Positions 59,267 to 64,000 of a stretch of 64,000 nucleotides of DNA are shown here, piece after piece. Each line of letters starts with the position of its first letter. The first letter of the stretch is position 1. The notes under the pieces were generated by a model. It saw only the letters and a program-made list of their open reading frames with translations, searched no databases and was not told where the DNA came from. The stretch is from Candidatus Cloacimonadota bacterium (GTDB lineage Bacteria > Cloacimonadota > Cloacimonadia > Cloacimonadales > Cloacimonadaceae). Where the stretch lies: the NCBI GenBank assembly GCA_012516855.1, contig JAAYWB010000057.1, forward strand, positions 19,551-83,550, given 5' to 3'. The position numbers were made by a program, and so were the translations under genes.

Positions 59267-60259
59267 TCAATCCATCCCGATGACGGAGCGCAACTGCCTG
59301 ATCTTGGCGGCGGCGAGTTCCCTGGCCTTGGCTGAGCCGGCTTCCAGAATGGCGGTGATCTTTTCGGGCTCGGACATCAGTTCGAGGTAGCGCTCGCGCA
59401 GGGGTGTGAGGGCAACGTTCATCACTTCAAACAGTTCCTGCTTGGCATGCCCCCAGCCCATGCCTCCGGCCAGATAGCGCTGGCGCAGGCTTTCCACCTG
59501 CTCCGGGCTGGCGAAATTGCGGTACAGGGCAAAGACTGTGCAGGTTTCGGGGTCCTTGGGCTCTTCCACTCCCTGGGAATTGGTCACGATGCGCATCACC
59601 AGCTTGCGCAGTTCCTTTTCGGAAGCGAACATGGGAATGGTGTTGCCGTAGCTTTTGGACATCTTGCGCCCGTCAAGCCCCAACAGGGTTTTGCTGTGCT
59701 CGGTGGCGACGGGCTGAGGCAGGCGCAGACACTCCTGTCCATAGGTGAAATTGAAGCTCTGGGCTATATCCACGGCCATTTCCACGTGCTGGAACTGGTC
59801 ATTTCCCACCGGCACCAGGTCGGTGTCGAAGAGTAGGATGTCGGCCGCCATCAGCACGGGATAGGTAAAGAGCCCCATGTTCACTCCGTCGTCGGGATCG
59901 CGTCCGCTGGCGGCATTCTCCTGGAGGATGGCTTTGTAGGCGTGGGCGCGGTTCATCAGGCCCTTGGGTGTGAAAGCCAGCAGAATGGTCAGCAGCTCAA
60001 AGGTCTGGGGCACAAGGGATTGCTTGTAGAACAGCACCTTGTCCGGATCAAGTCCCGAAGCCAGCCAAGCAGCCGCGATTTCCAGAGTCATGGCGCGGAT
60101 GGCGGCGGGGTCCTTGCAGGCATTGAGGGCGTGATAGTCGGCGATGAAATAGCGCGCTTCACAACTTCGCGAAAGTTCCAGAGCCGGGCGGATGGCGCCC
60201 AAGTAATTGCCTATGTGGGGGATACCGGTCGGCTTGATGCCGGTGAGGGCTACTTTCAT
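59267..60259 (-). CDS. trpS: Tryptophanyl-tRNA synthetase
   Basis: 330-residue class I synthetase. The HIGH motif is HIGN in GIKPTGIPHIGNYLGAI near residue 8, and KMSKS is seen in DGRKMSKSYGNTIP near 195. Length and motifs are those of ordinary bacterial TrpRS. ATG overlaps the rimO stop by 4 bp. Its terminator lies 28 bp downstream. Confidence 0.95.
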   Translation of the reverse strand: MKVALTGIKPTGIPHIGNYLGAIRPALELSRSCEARYFIADYHALNACKDPAAIRAMTLEIAAAWLASGLDPDKVLFYKQSLVPQTFELLTILLAFTPKGLMNRAHAYKAILQENAASGRDPDDGVNMGLFTYPVLMAADILLFDTDLVPVGNDQFQHVEMAVDIAQSFNFTYGQECLRLPQPVATEHSKTLLGLDGRKMSKSYGNTIPMFASEKELRKLVMRIVTNSQGVEEPKDPETCTVFALYRNFASPEQVESLRQRYLAGGMGWGHAKQELFEVMNVALTPLRERYLELMSEPEKITAILEAGSAKARELAAAKIRQLRSVIGMD

Positions 60260-61566
60260 TGTTCATTCTCCTTTGGGTAAACTGCTGCAAAAAGGTCGGG
60301 GTCCACGGTGTTGGTGACCTCTGCGCGGATTATCTGGCCAGGCTGCAGGCCGCTGCCTTCGATGTAGGTGACGCCATCCACCTCCGGCGCTTGAAACCAG
60401 GCCCGGCCGATCCAGGCGTCCCCTTCGTTTTCGCCTTCCGCTTCCTCCACCAGCATTTCCACGCTCTGGCCCACGTATCTTTCCAGAAGCTCTTCACGAC
60501 GGTTCGCCTGCAAGGCCAGCAAAGCGTTCATCCTCCTCTCCGCGGTTCTGGGCGGAACCTGCCCTTCCAGCGAAAAGGCCGGGGTGCCTGCCTCACGGGA
60601 ATAGCTGAACACGCCAAGGTGAAGAAAGGGAATTCCGGCCACAAACTTTTTAAGAGCCAGGGCTTCAGCCCTGGTCTCGCCGGGAAAGCCGCTCATCACG
60701 GTGGTGCGAAGCACAGCCTGGGGCAGTTCTTGCAGAATTGTACCGAAAAGCCCTTCCAACTCGCGGCGCCCCTTTTTGCGGTTCATGGCTTTCAGGATGC
60801 GGTCTTCGCTGTGCTGGACGGGGATTTCGAAATAAGGCAGCAGCTTGGGCTGGCGTTTCCAGAGTTCCAGCCAGGCGGTCTCAAAGTGGTCCGGATGCAT
60901 GTACATCACACGGACCCAGCTATACTGCGGCAGGGCGCAGAGCTTCTCCAGCAGTTCCGGCAAGGCTTTGCGTTCGTAGATGTCCAGTCCGTAATTCGCA
61001 GTGTCCTGGGCGATCACCACCAGTTCCCACCAGCCTTCTTCGGCATTCGCCACCAAAGCCTCCGCTTCCCGCACCAGTTCTTCGATGGGAACGCTGGCCA
61101 TGCTTCCGCGGATGGAGGGAATGGCACAGTAGCTGCAATGGTTCGAGCAGCCGTCGCTGATGCGCAGATAGCGGTGAAATCCGCCCTGGATGGCGGTTCT
61201 GGGCAGGTCGGAAACTGGCTCCAGGCGCAGCCAGCGTTCCAGCGCCGCGAAGTCCTTCAATCCGATCCAGGCGTCCACTTCGGGAAAGAGGCTTTGGAAA
61301 TCCTCCAGCCCGCGGTTCATCAAACAGCCTGTCACCAGCAGCCGGTCGAACTGCCCCTCCTGTTTCAGAGAGGCCAGGTCGCTCAGCACCAGGTCCAGTT
61401 CCCGCAGCGAATCCACCAGGAAAGAGCAGGTGTTCACCAGCACCAGATCAGCCTCTTCGGGATAATCGGCAGCTTCGTAACCCGCCCTTTCCAGGATGGC
61501 GGCGAAAACCTCACTATCCACCAGGTTTTTTGCACAGCCCAGGCTTTCGATGAAGTATTTGCTCAC
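60256..61566 (-). CDS. rimO: Ribosomal protein S12 methylthiotransferase RimO
   Basis: 436-residue radical-SAM enzyme that methylthiolates Asp88 of S12. The N-terminal UPF0004 cluster Cys lie in SLGCAKNLVDSE, VNTCSFL and VTGCLMNR; the radical-SAM CxxxCxxC is CSNHCSYC near 147. A C-terminal TRAM domain is present (VGQSVEMLVEEAEGE). It is RimO rather than MiaB by the LGCAKN opening. The start is GTG at 61566 and overlaps the DUF1015 stop by 4 bp. Confidence 0.94.
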   Translation of the reverse strand: MSKYFIESLGCAKNLVDSEVFAAILERAGYEAADYPEEADLVLVNTCSFLVDSLRELDLVLSDLASLKQEGQFDRLLVTGCLMNRGLEDFQSLFPEVDAWIGLKDFAALERWLRLEPVSDLPRTAIQGGFHRYLRISDGCSNHCSYCAIPSIRGSMASVPIEELVREAEALVANAEEGWWELVVIAQDTANYGLDIYERKALPELLEKLCALPQYSWVRVMYMHPDHFETAWLELWKRQPKLLPYFEIPVQHSEDRILKAMNRKKGRRELEGLFGTILQELPQAVLRTTVMSGFPGETRAEALALKKFVAGIPFLHLGVFSYSREAGTPAFSLEGQVPPRTAERRMNALLALQANRREELLERYVGQSVEMLVEEAEGENEGDAWIGRAWFQAPEVDGVTYIEGSGLQPGQIIRAEVTNTVDPDLFAAVYPKENEQ

Positions 61567-62813
61567 GTAAGGGGATGGATGAAAAGTCCCGAACGCAGTT
61601 TGGGCTCGAACCAGGTGGATTTGGGAGGCATGATCATGCCCGCGTCGGCGATGCTCAGAAGTTCGTCCATGGAGGTGGGATACATGGCGAAAGCCACCAC
61701 TTCCCTGCCGCTGTCCACGCGGCGGACCAGTTCATCGAGGCCGCGGATGCCGCCCACAAAGTCGATCCGGGTGTCCCGGCGGGGATCGCCGATGCCCAAA
61801 ATGGGATGCAGCAAATTGTCCTGCAAAATGGAAACGTCCAGCGAGGCCACCGGATTGGCGGCGTCCCAGGTGCCAGCTTTGGGAACCAGGCGATACCAGC
61901 AGCGGTCCAGATACATACCGATTTCGTGGGTCTTGCCGGGGTGGAAATTGCCCGCTTCCTTTATGGGGGTGATTTCGAATTTTTCTTCCACCAGCTTCAG
62001 GAACTCCTCTTTGGAATGGCCGTTCAGGTCTTTCACCACGCGGTTGTAATCAAATATCTTAAGCTGGTTGTCTGGGAAGATCACGGTCATGAAGAAATTG
62101 AACTCTTCTTCTCCGGTGTAGTCCGGATATTTTTCCCGGCGCAGAAGGCCCACCTTGGCCGCGCTGGCGGTGCGGTGATGCCCGTCAGCCACATAGAGGC
62201 AATCCATTTTGGCAAAAGCGTCTTGGATGGCGGCGATGTCGGCAGGCTCATCCACCAGCCAGAGCGAATGGCCGATGCCGTCGTCGGAAACGAAGTCGTA
62301 AACAGGGTCTTTGGCCTGTTTAACTTTCTCCACCACAGTGTCGATGGCATCCTGGTGACGGTAGGTGAAAAAGACCGGTGAAGGGTGGGCATCGCAGGTG
62401 TCAACGTGGCGGATGCGGTCCGCTTCTTTGTCGGCGCGGGTAAATTCGTGCTTCTTGATCTTGCCGTCCATGTATTCATCAACCGAGGCGAGGCCCACCA
62501 GGCCGTTCTGCTCGCGGCCGTCCATGGTTTGGCGGTAAATGTAGAAATAAGGCTTGGGATCCTGCATCATGTAGCCCTGGCGGCTGTAGTTGTCTAGGTT
62601 CTCCTTCGCTTTGGCGTAAACCGCGGGATCGTAAAGATCGGTGCCGACCGGCAGGTCAACCTCCGGCTTCTCCACGTGGATATAGCTGAGCGGGTGCTTC
62701 TTAACCTCGATCCGGGCTTCGTCCGAATCCATCACATCATAGGGCAGCGAAGCTATGTCCGCCGCGTATTTGGGTACCGGACGCAGGGCCCGGAAGGGTT
62801 TGAATACTGCCAT
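61563..62813 (-). CDS. DUF1015-family protein
   Basis: 416 residues, a conserved family of unknown function. Opening FKPFRALRPVPKYAADIASLPYDVMDSDEAR and the DGHHRTASAAK motif near residue 215 identify it. The latter could bind phosphate or nucleotides. In some anaerobes this family sits near serine genes, but here it is between an M18 aminopeptidase and rimO. GGAG precedes the ATG by 6 bp. Confidence 0.88.
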   Translation of the reverse strand: MAVFKPFRALRPVPKYAADIASLPYDVMDSDEARIEVKKHPLSYIHVEKPEVDLPVGTDLYDPAVYAKAKENLDNYSRQGYMMQDPKPYFYIYRQTMDGREQNGLVGLASVDEYMDGKIKKHEFTRADKEADRIRHVDTCDAHPSPVFFTYRHQDAIDTVVEKVKQAKDPVYDFVSDDGIGHSLWLVDEPADIAAIQDAFAKMDCLYVADGHHRTASAAKVGLLRREKYPDYTGEEEFNFFMTVIFPDNQLKIFDYNRVVKDLNGHSKEEFLKLVEEKFEITPIKEAGNFHPGKTHEIGMYLDRCWYRLVPKAGTWDAANPVASLDVSILQDNLLHPILGIGDPRRDTRIDFVGGIRGLDELVRRVDSGREVVAFAMYPTSMDELLSIADAGMIMPPKSTWFEPKLRSGLFIHPLT

Positions 62814-62837
62814 GAGGCACTCCTATCTTATTTTATA

Positions 62838-64000
62838 TTAATGATAATAGTGGGAAAGGACCTTGATCATATCCAGATGGTCGTTCACGCCAGCGGTTTC
62901 GCGGATCGAGTGCATGGCCCAGAGCGGGTTGCCGACGTCCACGGTGCTGATCCCCAGTTTCGCCGCGAGCATCGAGCCCACGGTGCTGCCGCAGAGCAAG
63001 TCGCTGTGCATCATGAACTTCTGGCAGTTCACGCCCGCGGCTTTGGCGTTCTGCGCGAAGACCGTGCTGCTGGCAACGGTGGTGGTGTATTTATGGCTGG
63101 CATTCCATTTGATCGCGGGCCCGCCGTTCATCGCCGGCGAGGTTTTGGGGTCATATTTCTCCGGATAGCCGGGATGGTAGGCATGGGCCATGTCCGCGCT
63201 CACCAGGAAAGAGCGGTCGAGCGAGATCAAATACTCCTCGCGGTCCAGGCCCCGGGCCAGGGCGATGCGTTCCAGCGTGTTGGCCAAAAGGGATGAATCC
63301 GCGCCCTGAAGGGTGGTGGAGCCGATCTCCTCGTGGTCGAAGAGGGCTGCCACACAGGTGAGGCGAGGTTTTTCTGTGCCGCGGATGGCGCTGAGGATGG
63401 CATGGCTCATGCCCAGGTTGTCCAGCCGGCCGCTGAAGATCAGGCTGTTGTCCAGGCCGCCGGTTCCCGCTTTGGCGCGGTCATAAAGGAAAAGCTCCAT
63501 GTCCAGGATAAGCTCCTGATCGATGCCGATGGCGGCGGCCACCGCTTCTTTAAGAGGATCGGCGCTGGTGGAAGTGGAGCTGAGGATGGCCTGCAAATGG
63601 GTCTGCGGATTGTATTTAAAACCTTTGTTCACCTCACGGTTAAGGTGGATGGCGGCGTTGGGGATAACGGCGGCCGTGGTTTTCAGGTCCACCGTTTTCA
63701 GGCCAGTCGTTCCGTCATCCAGCTTCACCGCCACCTGTCCGGCGATGCCCAGATCGCGGTCTGTCCAGGTGCTGAGGATGGGCCCACCGTAAACCTCAAC
63801 GGCCATGCGGGTCACGCCGTTTTCGGTTCTCACGCTTTCCGGCTTGAGCTTGAGGCCGGGGCTGTCGATGTGGGAAGCAGCGATATGGTATCCCGCGGTG
63901 GTGAGCGGCTCAGAGCCCACCACAAAGGCAATCACGCTGGTGGCGCGGACAATGTAGCGTTTGTCGCCGGGTTCGAGATTCCACCTGTCCCGTTCATAAA
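62838..64000 (-). CDS. M18-family aminopeptidase (5' end beyond window)
   Basis: The frame is open through the right edge; 387 codons to the stop are visible. SHIDSPGLKLKP (metal His/Asp), NSLIFSGRLDNLGMSHA, LFDHEEIGS, DMAHAYHPGYPEKYDP, and CGSTVGSMLAAKLGISTVDVGNPLWAMHSIRE near the end match the M18 aspartyl-aminopeptidase subgroup (ApeB type). The ATG-like codon at 63935 is GTG inside the domain and is not the real start. It is a distinct subgroup from the M18 gene at 23.1 kb. Confidence 0.92.
   Translation of the reverse strand, partial: YERDRWNLEPGDKRYIVRATSVIAFVVGSEPLTTAGYHIAASHIDSPGLKLKPESVRTENGVTRMAVEVYGGPILSTWTDRDLGIAGQVAVKLDDGTTGLKTVDLKTTAAVIPNAAIHLNREVNKGFKYNPQTHLQAILSSTSTSADPLKEAVAAAIGIDQELILDMELFLYDRAKAGTGGLDNSLIFSGRLDNLGMSHAILSAIRGTEKPRLTCVAALFDHEEIGSTTLQGADSSLLANTLERIALARGLDREEYLISLDRSFLVSADMAHAYHPGYPEKYDPKTSPAMNGGPAIKWNASHKYTTTVASSTVFAQNAKAAGVNCQKFMMHSDLLCGSTVGSMLAAKLGISTVDVGNPLWAMHSIRETAGVNDHLDMIKVLSHYYH

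Noticed and set aside
60259..62049. Long plus-strand open frame (about 596 codons) opposite rimO and DUF1015
   Set aside because: It is antisense to two clearly conserved genes, has no ribosome site, and its composition is that expected of a reading frame opposite GC-rich coding sequence.
1..64000. CRISPR arrays, tRNA, rRNA, insertion sequences, phage genes
   Set aside because: None found by reading: no regularly spaced direct repeats, no transposase motif, no tRNA-like cloverleaf or rRNA tracts. A tRNA or small RNA with weak signal could be missed without a covariance search.

Overview
The window reads as chromosome from an anaerobic Gram-negative bacterium of the FCB superphylum; a member of candidate phylum Cloacimonadota (Cloacimonetes) fits best. 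This placement is an inference from gene content: lipid A genes with an LpxC-FabZ fusion, Skp/OmpH, TamB, BamD-like and Lol proteins, an OmpA-family porin, secreted proteins ending in a FlgD-like/type IX-type sorting domain, a six-subunit Rnf complex and split glycine decarboxylase. No 16S gene, tRNA, CRISPR array, phage or insertion sequence was seen. Coding density is high, and most genes sit in long operons with 4-bp or slightly larger overlaps.

Layout. 1-5.1 kb (minus): the 5' part of a UvrD/PcrA helicase, two lipoproteins, a DUF5683-like membrane protein and a WecA/TagO-like sugar-phosphate transferase. 5.2-9.0 kb (minus): lpxA, lpxC-fabZ, lpxD, ompH. 9.0-11.8 kb (minus): gcvPB and gcvPA. 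12.1-17.3 kb (minus): rnfCDGEAB, closed by a strong terminator. 17.7-21.4 kb (plus): three secreted proteins, two with a C-terminal sorting domain, one of these being little more than that domain. 21.8-28.5 kb (plus): helical-repeat protein, greA, M18 aminopeptidase, then CpoB-like lipoprotein, unknown protein, BamD-like lipoprotein, nadD, hemolysin III. 28.8-40.6 kb (minus): pilin-like anchored protein, tamB, lolD, one Lol permease, polyprenyl-phosphate glycosyltransferase, dolichol-kinase-like protein, recJ, outer-membrane protein, tatD. 40.9-43.8 kb: OmpA-like porin, exported GyrI-like protein, PAP2 phosphatase. 44.2-58.5 kb (plus): a 17-gene run from der to a C-terminal processing protease, mixing housekeeping and envelope genes. 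58.6-64 kb: small exported protein, then (minus) trpS, rimO, a DUF1015 protein and the truncated start of a second M18 aminopeptidase.

How the genes fit together. Rnf would couple ferredoxin oxidation to NAD reduction and an ion gradient. Glycine decarboxylase and aminopeptidases fit growth on peptides and amino acids. Much of the rest builds the envelope: lipid A, heptose activation (rfaE1/rfaE2), UDP-GlcNAc supply, undecaprenyl-linked glycans, lipoprotein sorting, outer-membrane assembly and protein secretion.

The most unusual non-coding signals are two families of dispersed inverted-repeat elements of about 100-130 bp in intergenic gaps. One family has two copies in opposite orientation with an internal 11-bp triplication. 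Several genes appear to use GTG or TTG starts with good Shine-Dalgarno sites, and TTGACA-type -35 boxes recur upstream of transcription units.
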